Below are positions 38,161 through 46,390 of a stretch of 64,000 bases of DNA, piece after piece. Every line of letters starts with the position of its first letter. The first letter of the stretch is position 1. A model generated the notes under the pieces. That model saw only the letters and a program-made list of their open reading frames with translations, made no database searches and was not told where the DNA came from. The position numbers were made by a program, and so were the translations under genes. The stretch is taken from the NCBI GenBank assembly GCA_947495915.1, contig CANMAW010000001.1, positions 372,001 through 436,000 of the forward strand, in the 5' to 3' direction. Source of the DNA: Maribacter algarum (ex Lu et al. 2025) (nom. illeg.). GTDB taxonomy: Bacteria; Bacteroidota; Bacteroidia; Flavobacteriales; Flavobacteriaceae.

Positions 38161-39495
38161 TTGAAAAATCTATTTATAATACTGATCGGTTTATTTGTTT
38201 CGATTTTAAAAAGCCAAGAGCCTTCAAACCCCGAAGTGCTCATAAATACTTCGATTGGCCTAACCAAGGGCACTTTAACTGAGGTGGAATTAGATTCTAT
38301 TTTTATTTATAAAAAGGTCGACTCAATCATGACCTTAGGAATTCAAAAAGAAGCTTTTCCTGGTGCGCAATTACTAGTTGCTAAAAACAATAAAATTGTT
38401 TTTCATCAAGCGTACGGTTTTCATACGTATGATAGTATTCAAACAGTACAATTAGACGATATTTATGATCTGGCCTCTGTTACTAAAATCGCCGCTGCCT
38501 TACCTGCCCTAATGAAACTACATGGAGAAGGTAAAATAGACTTAGATCAACCTTTTAGTTCATATTGGAAGCCTTGGAAAAAGCATAAAAATAAAAACGA
38601 GCTAACCTTACGAGAAGTTTTAGCTCATCAGGCTGGTTTAAATCCTTATATCGTTTTTCTTAGTCACGTTCGAAAGAAAAACGGCAAACTCAAAAAAAAA
38701 TGGATTCGTAGAAAACCAAACAAAAAATATGATCAACAGGCTTTTGATAATTTGTACGTTAAAAACCGATTTAAGAAAAAGATTTACCGTGAAATCAATA
38801 AATCAAAAGTTTCCGATGAAAAAAACTACAAATATTCAGGACTCACTTTTCTCTTATACCCTCGGTTAATTGAAAATCTAACTGGTATTTCATACACCGC
38901 ATACCTACGTTCTAATTTTTATGATCCTTTAGATAATACTACCATGGGGTTTAATCCATATCATAAAGGATTTTCAAACAGGATAGTTCCTACGGAAATC
39001 GACACGATTTTTAGACACGGTCTCACCAAAAACTGGGTACATGATGAAAACGCAGCACTTATGGGAGGTGTTTCAGGAAATGCTGGCCTTTTCGCCACTG
39101 CTGAAGACCTTGCTAAACTGATGCAGATGTATATGAATTATGGAGTTTACAATGGTAAGCGGTATCTTAAGGAAGAAACCGTTAAAGAATTTGCACGAGT
39201 ACAATACCTTCAGAATAAAAATAGACGTGGTCTTGGGTTCGATAAACCACTTATAAAAAATTCAGAATTACCATTAGTTGATGCCTATCCAGCACCGCAA
39301 GCAAGTGAAGAAAGCTTTGGTCATTCTGGCTTCACGGGTACCTTTGTCTGGGCTGATCCTAAAAACCAATTGGTATTTATATTTCTCTCAAATAGAGTTT
39401 ACCCCACCAGAAATCATAGAAATCTATATGATCTTAATATTAGAACTGCTCTTCATACTATTTTTTATGATACCAAGACACCCCTTCAAGAATAG
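38161..39495 (+). CDS. exported serine beta-lactamase-like hydrolase
   Basis: 444 residues starting at TTG 38161, which opens directly into a signal peptide (MKNLFIILIGLFVSILKSQ); no ATG gives a better start. The SxxK motif is Ser106-Val-Thr-Lys109 ('LASVTKIAAALP'), the Tyr of the YxN-like motif is Tyr225 ('YKYSGLTF'), and 'FGHSGFTGTF' near 395 is the third motif. This is the class C beta-lactamase/esterase/DD-peptidase-like family. A periplasmic peptidase or esterase is more likely than resistance. It is 27 bases after hemB. Confidence 0.87.
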   Translation: MKNLFIILIGLFVSILKSQEPSNPEVLINTSIGLTKGTLTEVELDSIFIYKKVDSIMTLGIQKEAFPGAQLLVAKNNKIVFHQAYGFHTYDSIQTVQLDDIYDLASVTKIAAALPALMKLHGEGKIDLDQPFSSYWKPWKKHKNKNELTLREVLAHQAGLNPYIVFLSHVRKKNGKLKKKWIRRKPNKKYDQQAFDNLYVKNRFKKKIYREINKSKVSDEKNYKYSGLTFLLYPRLIENLTGISYTAYLRSNFYDPLDNTTMGFNPYHKGFSNRIVPTEIDTIFRHGLTKNWVHDENAALMGGVSGNAGLFATAEDLAKLMQMYMNYGVYNGKRYLKEETVKEFARVQYLQNKNRRGLGFDKPLIKNSELPLVDAYPAPQASEESFGHSGFTGTFVWADPKNQLVFIFLSNRVYPTRNHRNLYDLNIRTALHTIFYDTKTPLQE

Positions 39496-39531
39496 CAATT
39501 TTCTTAGTACATTCGTGCATAAATAAATTTT

Positions 39532-40653
39532 ATGGGTCTTCTCATTTTTTACGCAGTAATATCTATCTTTTTTTCCTTTTTGTGCTCCATACTTGAAGCA
39601 GTATTGTTAAGTGTTACGCCCACCTTTGTAAATATCAAAAAGAAGGAAGGTAAAGGCTATGCAGAAACACTTGAAGAATTAAAGAACGATGTTGACAAAC
39701 CATTAATAGCCATTCTAACATTAAATACTATTGCTCATACGGTCGGTGCAATTCTAGTAGGGGTACAAGCTAAAGTTGCGTATGCAGAATTATACGGCAG
39801 TACGACAAGATCATTTTTCAGCATCGAATTTACTGAAGATCTTATGGTCGGTGTTGTTTCTACTTTAATGACAATTTTGATTCTTGTAGCATCTGAAATC
39901 ATACCAAAAACTATTGGGGCAACGTATTGGAGAGGTTTAGCAAATTTTACCTCTAAAACTCTAAAAATAATGGTGCTTGCTCTAAAATATACAGGCTTAT
40001 TATGGATACTGCAATTGTTTACAAAACTTGTAGGAGGAAAAGGGCATCATGGTAGTGTTTTGAGTCGTGATGATTTTAGTGCAATGGCTGATATTGCGCA
40101 TGAAGAAGGTGTTTTTGAACAATCGGAGTCTACGATCATAAAAAACCTTTTACGTTTTGATGAGGTTTTAGCGAAAGATGTAATGACCCCAAGAGCAGTT
40201 ATGAAAATAGCTTCTCAAGATAAAACCATTAGAGATTATTTTACGGAGAACCCAAAAATGAGATTCTCTAGAATTCCTATTTTTAGCGAAAAGCCAGACA
40301 ATATCACAGGGTTTGTACTGAAAGATACTATTTTAGAAGAAATGGTTAAAGATAATGGTGATGTTCCATTATCAAATATTAAACGTAACATTCTTGTTAC
40401 GGAAAGAAATACGCCCATTCCTAAACTTTTTGATATTCTTATTAATGAAAGAGTTCATATTGCATTAGTTGTAGATGAATATGGTTCAATTAGTGGTTTG
40501 GTGACTATGGAAGACATTATTGAGACACTTTTAGGGCTTGAAATTATGGACGAAAGCGACAATGTTGCCGATCTTCAAGATCTTGCTAGAAAAAATTGGG
40601 AAACCCGAGCGCAACGCATAGGTATTATTGATAAAGATCAAAAACCAGAATAA
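39532..40653 (+). CDS. CNNM/CorC-type (DUF21-CBS) transporter
   Basis: 373 residues. Residues 1-~180 form the DUF21 domain with four hydrophobic segments, including 'LTLNTIAHTVGAILVG' and 'ILVASEIIPKTIGATYW'. Two CBS repeats follow at ~205-330 ('DEVLAKDVMTPRAVM' and 'HIALVVDEYGSISGLVTMED'). The C-terminal CorC/HlyC domain is missing, giving a short form. Family members export Mg2+ or other divalent metals with CBS nucleotide sensing; the ion is not known here. Its stop overlaps the ogt start by one base (TAATG). Confidence 0.88.
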   Translation: MGLLIFYAVISIFFSFLCSILEAVLLSVTPTFVNIKKKEGKGYAETLEELKNDVDKPLIAILTLNTIAHTVGAILVGVQAKVAYAELYGSTTRSFFSIEFTEDLMVGVVSTLMTILILVASEIIPKTIGATYWRGLANFTSKTLKIMVLALKYTGLLWILQLFTKLVGGKGHHGSVLSRDDFSAMADIAHEEGVFEQSESTIIKNLLRFDEVLAKDVMTPRAVMKIASQDKTIRDYFTENPKMRFSRIPIFSEKPDNITGFVLKDTILEEMVKDNGDVPLSNIKRNILVTERNTPIPKLFDILINERVHIALVVDEYGSISGLVTMEDIIETLLGLEIMDESDNVADLQDLARKNWETRAQRIGIIDKDQKPE

Positions 40654-41129
40654 TGATTGAAACAGCCTTTGTGAACACCCCTCTTGGAATCGCAAGAATA
40701 GAAGGGTCAATAAATGGGCTTCAATCAATAACTGTGCTTGATAATGAGGAAGAGATTACCGACATCATTCCTGAGCCTTTAGAAGATAGTGTTTACCAAT
40801 TACAAGAATACTTTGCTGGCCAACGAAAAGCCTTTACACTCGAATTAAATCCGCAAGGCACCGATTTTCAAAAGCGAGTTTGGAAGGCCTTATTAAACAT
40901 ACCATATGGTAAAACTATTTCTTATTTAGAACTTTCAAAAACGCTTGGTGATGTCAAAGCAATTCGTGCCGTTGCAGCTGCAAATGGTAAAAATCCGCTT
41001 TGGATTGTCGTACCATGCCATCGTGTTATTGGTAGTGATGGTTCGCTAACTGGCTATGCTGGCGGATTGCATCGTAAAAAATGGTTAATAGCTCATGAAA
41101 ATCCTGTAAAACAGCAGTCTCTGTTTTAA
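40653..41129 (+). CDS. ogt: methylated-DNA-protein cysteine methyltransferase
   Basis: 158 residues, a standard short Ogt. It transfers the alkyl group of O6-alkylguanine to Cys122 in 'VVPCHRVIGSDGSLTGYAGG', a suicide repair reaction. 'IPYGKTISYLELSKTLG' is the helix-turn-helix that flips the damaged base, and 'AVAAANGKNP' contributes to the active site. No Ada regulatory domain is fused. It overlaps the CNNM gene by one base, a common passenger arrangement. A 12-bp hairpin follows its stop. Confidence 0.94.
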   Translation: MIETAFVNTPLGIARIEGSINGLQSITVLDNEEEITDIIPEPLEDSVYQLQEYFAGQRKAFTLELNPQGTDFQKRVWKALLNIPYGKTISYLELSKTLGDVKAIRAVAAANGKNPLWIVVPCHRVIGSDGSLTGYAGGLHRKKWLIAHENPVKQQSLF

Positions 41130-41445
41130 TGATTACCGACTAATTAGTTGGTAATGATCAACTTTGCTCTTATTATTGATAAACAAATGGTAATTCATCG
41201 ATATGATGATATATTTCATAAGCAACTACATTAAAAAGCTTAAAAATATACCCATTAAAAACCGACTCATTAGTCTTTTATCAATAATGTCATTCCCTTT
41301 GACTTACCTCTCTTATTAAATCCAATTTTTCATCTTTTTACAGTGAAAATCGAGTTGACTTTTTCCTAAAACTAAAAGATATTTTAAAAATTCATACCCA
41401 GATTTGTTTGTATATTTAAGTGTTAAACACCAACCAATTTCACGA
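41130..41445. other. intergenic region with hairpins (ogt / exonuclease)
   Basis: 316 bases without a gene. A 12-bp hairpin (41132-41155, one G-T pair) just after ogt could be a weak terminator, although no T-run follows. A direct repeat ACCGACTnATTAG occurs at 41135 and 41261. TTATTGATAAA (41173-41183) is complementary to TTTATCAATAA (41277-41287), which could bracket a structured leader. TATATTTA at 41411-41418 resembles a -7 box for the exonuclease gene. Confidence 0.4.
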
Positions 41446-42159
41446 ATGCTACAGCGAATCAATTTAGAAAACATACTTTTTTTAGATATTGAAACCGTAC
41501 CAGAAACAGAACTTTTCGACGAGCTTAATGATCAAAAAAAAGAACTATGGGATCAAAAATCGAAATACCAACGTAAAGAAGAATATACTCCTGAAGAGTT
41601 TTATGAACGTGCAGGTATTTGGGCTGAATTCGGTAAAATAATTTGCATTTCTGTCGGATTTTTTAATTATAAAGGAACAATTAGATCTTTTCGAACAACT
41701 TCATTTCATGGAGAAGAATCAACGCTTTTGAAGGAATTCAAAAACCTACTCAACACTCATTTTAACCAAACCAAGCATTTGCTTTGTGGTCATAATGCAA
41801 AAGAATTTGACTTTCCGTATATAGCACGCCGTATGCTTATACATGGTATTGAATTGCCTTATAAACTGAACCTCTTTGGTAAAAAACCTTGGGAAATTCC
41901 GCATTTAGATACCATGGAATTATGGAAATTTGGTGATTACAAACATTTTACTTCCCTAAAGTTACTGGCAAATATTTTTGGCATACCGTCTCCCAAAGAT
42001 GATATCGATGGCAGTCAAGTAAGAGAAGTATACTACGTAGAAAAGAATATTGATAGAATTGTAACCTATTGTGAAAAAGATGTTGTCACCACAGCTCAGG
42101 TATTTTTAAGGCTAAGAGGTGATGAATTGCTTGCCGAAGAAGAAATCAAAAGCGTTTAA
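41446..42159 (+). CDS. DEDD-type 3'-5' exonuclease
   Basis: 237 residues from the ATG at 41446; a TTG at 41404 would add 14 unlikely residues. The exonuclease motifs are present: Asp14 and Glu16 in 'LFLDIETVPE' (Exo I), Asp121 in 'GHNAKEFDFPYIARRML' (Exo II) and the Asp near 212 in 'TYCEKDVVTTAQV' (Exo III). It resembles the PolB-like RNase H-fold exonucleases predicted in bacteria, which lack a polymerase domain. A role in DNA or RNA 3'-end trimming is likely. It converges on the EEP gene with one base between stops. Confidence 0.86.
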   Translation: MLQRINLENILFLDIETVPETELFDELNDQKKELWDQKSKYQRKEEYTPEEFYERAGIWAEFGKIICISVGFFNYKGTIRSFRTTSFHGEESTLLKEFKNLLNTHFNQTKHLLCGHNAKEFDFPYIARRMLIHGIELPYKLNLFGKKPWEIPHLDTMELWKFGDYKHFTSLKLLANIFGIPSPKDDIDGSQVREVYYVEKNIDRIVTYCEKDVVTTAQVFLRLRGDELLAEEEIKSV

Positions 42160-42160
42160 T

Positions 42161-43135
42161 TCAAGAATTATATTTTAATTGAATATACACCGGAAAATGA
42201 TCGCTATAACCACCAATATATTTACGACCCACATATGTTCGATACGGGGCTCCTTTGTATTTTCCTTTAAATTCTGTTAAAAATTTTTGGTCAAAAATAT
42301 TGGCATTAGCAAAGCTATGAGTACCCTTTTCAAAATTGAAAAAATTATGCGAAACAATAATTTGATCAAATAGCAACCATTTTTTTTTGTAACTCGCACT
42401 GCCACGATTAGGAGACAACAATTTTTCCATAGGATTATATAGCTGATCAGACTGCATTAAATATTGAATACTCGCAGACTCTGGACCATCATTAAAATCT
42501 CCCATAATAATGTAGTTCGGATTATTAGTTTTTTCTTCAATCTTCGCCATATATGTTTTAATAGTCTTGGCTGCTTCGATTCTTTTAAGACTAGTTTCAT
42601 CTTGCCCATCTCGACGAGATGGCCAATGATTTACAAAAACGTGTATTTCCTCTTTATTTAAATTTCCTTTTACATATAGAATATCTCGAGTGGTATCTCT
42701 GGTTCCATCTTCTTCATAAAGAAATAAGGTGATTGGTTCAGAATAAACAACCTCAAAATTGTCTTTATGATAAATTAAGGCCGTGTCAATTCCTCTTTCA
42801 TCCGGAGAATCATAATGGACATAGCCATAATTTACATCTCGTAAGGGCTCGGCATTAATGAGGTCTTGAACCACTTCTTCATTTTCTACCTCAGCAACTC
42901 CCATTAAAACGGGTGGAATCTTAGAACTTTCTTTTCCGACTTCTGAAATTGTTTTAGCAAGTTTATAAACCTTACGCTTATAACGCTTCATTGACCATTT
43001 TTTAAACCCTTTCGGGGTGAAGTCATCATCTAAAGTATTCGGGTCGTCTTTAGTATCAAAAAGGTTCTCAAGGTTATAGAACCCCACCGTGTATTGTTCT
43101 TTGGCTTTTTTCTTTCTGAAAAACGAAAAATTCAT
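42161..43135 (-). CDS. endonuclease/exonuclease/phosphatase-family protein
   Basis: 324 residues, cytoplasmic in appearance. EEP-fold motifs are clear: 'GFYNLENLFDT', 'MGVAEVENEEVVQDL' (metal Glu), 'FVNHWPSR', 'IIMGDFNDGPES' (Asp-Asn) and the final 'YSDHFPVYIQL' (catalytic Asp-His). The family covers DNase I-like nucleases and phosphoesterases; the substrate is unassigned. The basic start ('FSFFRKKKAKEQ') is not a signal peptide. It is divergent from hflX, whose promoter box lies within 60 bases of its start. Confidence 0.87.
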   Translation of the reverse strand: MNFSFFRKKKAKEQYTVGFYNLENLFDTKDDPNTLDDDFTPKGFKKWSMKRYKRKVYKLAKTISEVGKESSKIPPVLMGVAEVENEEVVQDLINAEPLRDVNYGYVHYDSPDERGIDTALIYHKDNFEVVYSEPITLFLYEEDGTRDTTRDILYVKGNLNKEEIHVFVNHWPSRRDGQDETSLKRIEAAKTIKTYMAKIEEKTNNPNYIIMGDFNDGPESASIQYLMQSDQLYNPMEKLLSPNRGSASYKKKWLLFDQIIVSHNFFNFEKGTHSFANANIFDQKFLTEFKGKYKGAPYRTYVGRKYIGGYSDHFPVYIQLKYNS

Positions 43136-43188
43136 GATTTTTATAGTTGGGGGACTAAATTTACAAAAAACGTTGGCTAAGTATTGCC

Positions 43189-43196
43189 TAGATTTG
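43189..43196 (+). promoter_or_regulatory. -7 box of hflX
   Basis: TAGATTTG matches TAnnTTTG, 19 bases before the ATG at 43215. It supports that start over the upstream in-frame ATGs near 43089, which overlap the divergent EEP gene. Confidence 0.5.
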
Positions 43197-43214
43197 CACT
43201 TTAAACCAGGTTTT

Positions 43215-44426
43215 ATGCTAGAAAAGAAATCTATTGATTATGAAAGAGCGGTTCTAATCGGACTTATGAATCGAGAACAAAATGAAGAAAAGGTAAATGA
43301 ATACCTGGATGAACTTGAATTTCTAACGTATACTGCTGGAGGTGAGGTATTTAAACGATTTGTACAACGTATGGATGTGCCAAATCCGAAAACCTTGATA
43401 GGAAGTGGAAAAATGGAAGAAGTTGAAGCCTATGTTAAAAAGCATGAAATTGGATCTGTCATCTTTGACGATGAACTTAGTCCGGCGCAACAACGAAATA
43501 TAGAAAAACAACTACGCTGTAAAATTATTGATCGAACAAGCCTTATACTTGATATATTCGCACAACGAGCTCAAACGAGCTATGCTCGCACACAAGTAGA
43601 ACTCGCTCAATACGAATATTTACTACCTAGATTAACAGGTCTTTGGACCCACCTTGAGCGTCAAAAAGGGGGTATAGGTATGCGAGGCCCTGGGGAAACC
43701 GAAATTGAAACAGACAGACGTATCGTTAGAGACCGAATTACCTTATTAAAGAAGAAACTATTAAAAATTGATCGCCAAATGGAAACCCAACGAGGTAATC
43801 GTGGGTCATTAGTTCGGGTTGCTCTAATTGGGTACACCAACGTCGGTAAATCTACTTTAATGAATGTTGTTAGCAAAAGCGAAGTTTTTGCTGAAAATAA
43901 ACTCTTTGCAACTTTAGATACTACGGTTCGAAAAGTTGTGTTAGGCAATTTGCCATTTCTTCTAAGTGACACTGTTGGTTTTATTCGAAAACTACCTACA
44001 CAGCTGGTAGAAAGCTTTAAAAGTACATTAGATGAGGTTCGTGAAGCAGATTTGTTGTTACATATCGTAGATATTTCGCACCCGCAGTTTGAAGAGCACA
44101 TCGAATCGGTAAATAAAATTTTATCAGAGATTAAAAGTTCAGACAAGAAAACTATAATGGTTTTTAATAAAATAGATCAGTTTGAACATGAATCAATAGA
44201 TGATGATGACCTTATTACAGAAAAAACAGGGCGTCATTTTACGTTAGATGAATGGAAACATACCTGGATGGAACGATTGGGTAACCGTGCCCTATTTATT
44301 TCAGCATTAAACAAAGAAAACTTAGATGATTTTAGAAAAAGAGTTTATGATGAAGTTAGAGATATTCATGTAACACGTTTTCCGTACAATAACTTTCTAT
44401 ACCCAGAACATTTAGACGAATATTAA
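43215..44426 (+). CDS. hflX: ribosome-associated GTPase HflX
   Basis: 403 residues from the ATG at 43215. The N-terminal HflX domain contains 'KTLIGSGKMEEVEAYVK' and the Gly-rich 'GGIGMRGPGETEIETDRR'. The G domain shows G1 'GYTNVGKSTL' (~205-214), G3 'SDTVGFI', G4 'NKID' and G5-like 'FISALNKEN'. HflX splits stalled 70S ribosomes after stress and also acts as an ATP/GTP-dependent ribosome-rescue factor. Downstream is the ~960-base region with three repeat units. No terminator of its own is seen before the first unit. Confidence 0.95.
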   Translation: MLEKKSIDYERAVLIGLMNREQNEEKVNEYLDELEFLTYTAGGEVFKRFVQRMDVPNPKTLIGSGKMEEVEAYVKKHEIGSVIFDDELSPAQQRNIEKQLRCKIIDRTSLILDIFAQRAQTSYARTQVELAQYEYLLPRLTGLWTHLERQKGGIGMRGPGETEIETDRRIVRDRITLLKKKLLKIDRQMETQRGNRGSLVRVALIGYTNVGKSTLMNVVSKSEVFAENKLFATLDTTVRKVVLGNLPFLLSDTVGFIRKLPTQLVESFKSTLDEVREADLLLHIVDISHPQFEEHIESVNKILSEIKSSDKKTIMVFNKIDQFEHESIDDDDLITEKTGRHFTLDEWKHTWMERLGNRALFISALNKENLDDFRKRVYDEVRDIHVTRFPYNNFLYPEHLDEY

Positions 44427-44532
44427 AGGAAAATTCTGTTGTACTGAAGATTTTTAATATCATATTAGTTAAAAAAATGTGTAGTTTATCGATGAAATAT
44501 TCCGTTGATATTTTTCACAACATCAGTGGTAC

Positions 44533-44743
44533 AGTTCACAACAATAATTTAGAAATAAGTAGCTACTGGTATACCTTTACAATGTAATTAAGTGATAGTG
44601 TTGACCCCAAATCGCCCCTTGAACTTAACTGAAATTTTGAATGTAATGATCCCAAATCAATACTTAAAACTAACTGCTTAAAAGCTACCCGAATTAATCA
44701 AACCTACTTGATAAAAAAGCCCTCCAAATTGGAGGGCTTTTTT
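44533..44743 (+). ncRNA. tandem small-RNA candidate, unit 1
   Basis: A 211-base unit with promoter-like boxes TTTA (44548-44551) and TACCTTTA (44572-44579), 20 bases apart, and an intrinsic terminator at 44713-44743. The transcript would be ~160 nt starting near 44585. Inside are CCCAAATC at 44606-44613 and 44651-44658 and CTTAACTGAAA at 44624-44634. Units 2 and 3 repeat this order. No open frame fits the unit. Presence of the repeat is read directly; transcription is inferred. Confidence 0.6.
44713..44743. terminator. intrinsic terminator of unit 1
   Basis: AAAAAAGCCCTCC, loop AAATT, GGAGGGCTTTTTT: a 13-bp perfect stem with T-runs on both strands. Confidence 0.9.
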
Positions 44744-44860
44744 ACTTTCTATTTGTTAAAACTAACTTTTCAAATTACAAAGTGATGAACTTTATTGAAG
44801 CCCCGAAGTAATTCAACTTAAATTTTAAACACTTCGTCGGACACACAACAAATTAGGTTT

Positions 44861-45085
44861 AGTTCACAACAATAATTTAGAAAAACCTAGCAACTGCCAT
44901 ACCTTTACATTGTAATTAAGTAATAGTGTTGACCCCAAATCACGCCGAGAACTTAACTGAAAATTAATGTATTGTTTTACCCAAATCGATACTTAACCAA
45001 GATATTATCCGAATTCATTCGGAACTCAAATTTTACTAATCACCTACTTGTAAAAAAACACCTCATTGAAAAATGAGGTTTTTTT
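44861..45085 (+). ncRNA. tandem small-RNA candidate, unit 2
   Basis: A 225-base unit. Boxes TTTA (44876-44879) and TACCTTTA (44900-44907) have the same 20-base spacing as unit 1. The next 33 bases (44909-44941) match unit 1 at 31 positions. CCCAAATC recurs at 44934-44941 and 44980-44987, and CTTAACTGAAA at 44952-44962. It ends with CCTACTTG and a terminator. The predicted transcript is ~170 nt starting near 44913. Conserved promoter and terminator with a diverging middle fits duplicated small RNA genes. Confidence 0.6.
45060..45085 (+). terminator. intrinsic terminator of unit 2
   Basis: ACCTCATT, GAAA tetraloop, AATGAGGT, then a run of T. The GNRA loop and T-run favour the plus strand. Confidence 0.88.
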
Positions 45086-45140
45086 ATGCAGTTCATCGAT
45101 CATACCACACCTTTTAGACGGTTGGCAACAACCTATATCA

Positions 45141-45364
45141 TCTTCACAACAAAAATTTATAAGTACGCTAAACCACAACTACATTCGTCTTGTATTTGAG
45201 ATTTAATGTTAGTCCCAATGACAGAAATAATCTTAACTGAAAAATTACTATTATTTGGATTGTTCCCAAGTTTATTCTTGACTTTAGGTTTAATTATTGA
45301 CTGTAATTATCCAATTAACGAATCCTACTTAACAAAAAAACGCCTCGATTATATCGAGGCGTTT
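45141..45364 (+). ncRNA. tandem small-RNA candidate, unit 3 (diverged)
   Basis: A 224-base unit, more diverged. It keeps TTCACAACAA near its start, CCCAA at 45214-45218 and 45265-45269, CTTAACTGAAA at 45232-45242, and CCTACTT before the terminator, all in the same order. The promoter boxes are not well kept, so it could be silent or read from unit 2. Its terminator also serves the opposing suf/DUF3078 operon. Confidence 0.45.
45338..45364. terminator. bidirectional terminator between unit 3 and the DUF3078 gene
   Basis: AAACGCCTCGAT pairs perfectly with ATCGAGGCGTTT around loop TAT, with T-runs on both strands. It lies 26 bases after the DUF3078 stop on the minus strand. Confidence 0.9.
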
Positions 45365-45390
45365 ACTTTTTTTAAAAATTGTTATAGTGC

Positions 45391-46323
45391 TTATAGCGAG
45401 TAGTTCAAACCGAATAACCAGTAACTTTGAACTGGGTTATCTACATTGTCAAATGTAATTGCTGGTACTTGAACAGGCGCATTAGCTAAAGCTTCTTGCT
45501 TGTTGTTTCTTAGTCCGAATTCAAATCCTAGTCCGATTCCTTTCCAAAGTGTATAACCAAATGAGTTTACCCATGTCCAGTTTGAAAGGTCTCCACTCTT
45601 ATAACTTTGAAACGTTGAGAAGTTCGTTTTGAAACTTACGGCGCCAATTGCTTTGGTATAATCAACAACGATTTTAGCACCAGTTGAAGATTCATAAGCT
45701 GCATCATCTTCAGCAAATACAAAGTTATAGTTCAAAGGGTGTATCACCACAACCATATCAGTAATTGGAGTCCAAGTGGCACCAACACCAAGATCTAAAT
45801 AACCTGGGTCATTGAAATTATTAATGATAGAAGTTCTGTATTCACCTAAGGCTGAAATCGCGAATTTATCGCTCAATTTATAACCATATAAAGAAGTAAT
45901 ATTAAATACATCAGTAGTTCCGTTGAAGCCATCGTCATCTGTATCAATGTCTTTGTTGTCAAGCTTTACCCATTGTGCATTGATATTACCTGAGTTTCTC
46001 CAGAAAAACTTAGCTCTATCTAAATTGGCAAATGCATTTAAAGTTATACCGATATTACCAGAAGAATTATTAGGAGTACCTTGAGAGAACCAATTTTTAG
46101 AACCCGCTAAATTTGCTCCAATAGTACCGAAAGCACCTTTTCTCCAGCCTGGCAAGCCATCAATTTCACCTTGAATAGCATCTATTCTTCCTTGAATAGC
46201 AGCAATAGAATCCGCTTTAGGACCTAATAAAGCTTTTAGCTCTTCTGCCTTTTGCTTATCATCTTGTGCAAAACTTAAAGTAGCGGTAAAAACTGCTACA
46301 ACTGCAATAATTATTTTCTTCAT
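45391..46323 (-). CDS. DUF3078-family outer-membrane beta-barrel protein
   Basis: 310 residues with signal peptide MKKIIIAVVAVFTATLSFAQ. A short helical segment (~22-55, 'RIDAIQGEIDGLPGW') is followed by amphipathic beta strands and a C-terminal strand 'SYWLFGLNYSL', the outer-membrane barrel signature. It matches the DUF3078 pattern known in Bacteroidota; no ligand is known. It ends the minus-strand suf-side gene run, followed by a strong terminator. Base use is less AT-rich than its neighbours, consistent with high expression. A -7-like box lies 30 bases upstream. Confidence 0.85.
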   Translation of the reverse strand: MKKIIIAVVAVFTATLSFAQDDKQKAEELKALLGPKADSIAAIQGRIDAIQGEIDGLPGWRKGAFGTIGANLAGSKNWFSQGTPNNSSGNIGITLNAFANLDRAKFFWRNSGNINAQWVKLDNKDIDTDDDGFNGTTDVFNITSLYGYKLSDKFAISALGEYRTSIINNFNDPGYLDLGVGATWTPITDMVVVIHPLNYNFVFAEDDAAYESSTGAKIVVDYTKAIGAVSFKTNFSTFQSYKSGDLSNWTWVNSFGYTLWKGIGLGFEFGLRNNKQEALANAPVQVPAITFDNVDNPVQSYWLFGLNYSL

Positions 46324-46352
46324 AATGTTTAGTGTTTAATATTTAAGACACG

Positions 46353-46360
46353 CAAAAGTA
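46353..46360 (-). promoter_or_regulatory. -7 box of the DUF3078 gene
   Basis: The minus strand reads TACTTTTG, a TAnnTTTG match 30 bases before the start, in the 67-base gap after the DUF2480 gene. No clear -33 box. Confidence 0.45.
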
Positions 46361-46390
46361 GTAATTGTCACTTATTTTTCTAAAAATAAA

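Noticed and set aside
38161-39495. Antibiotic-resistance beta-lactamase
   Set aside because: The SxxK and HSG motifs fit the broad serine-hydrolase family; nothing indicates beta-lactam hydrolysis and the neighbours are housekeeping genes.
43661-44146. 161-residue minus-strand frame opposite hflX
   Set aside because: It lies wholly within the conserved GTPase gene and is a reverse-strand shadow.
44533-45364. CRISPR array or transposon reading of the three repeats
   Set aside because: Units are >200 bases, diverged, have no short identical repeats with spacers, no terminal inverted repeats and no transposase.
45206-45403. 65-residue plus-strand frame in unit 3
   Set aside because: It crosses the strong terminator and the end of the DUF3078 gene, has no counterpart in units 1 and 2, and its hydrophobic run is typical of AT-rich noncoding sequence.
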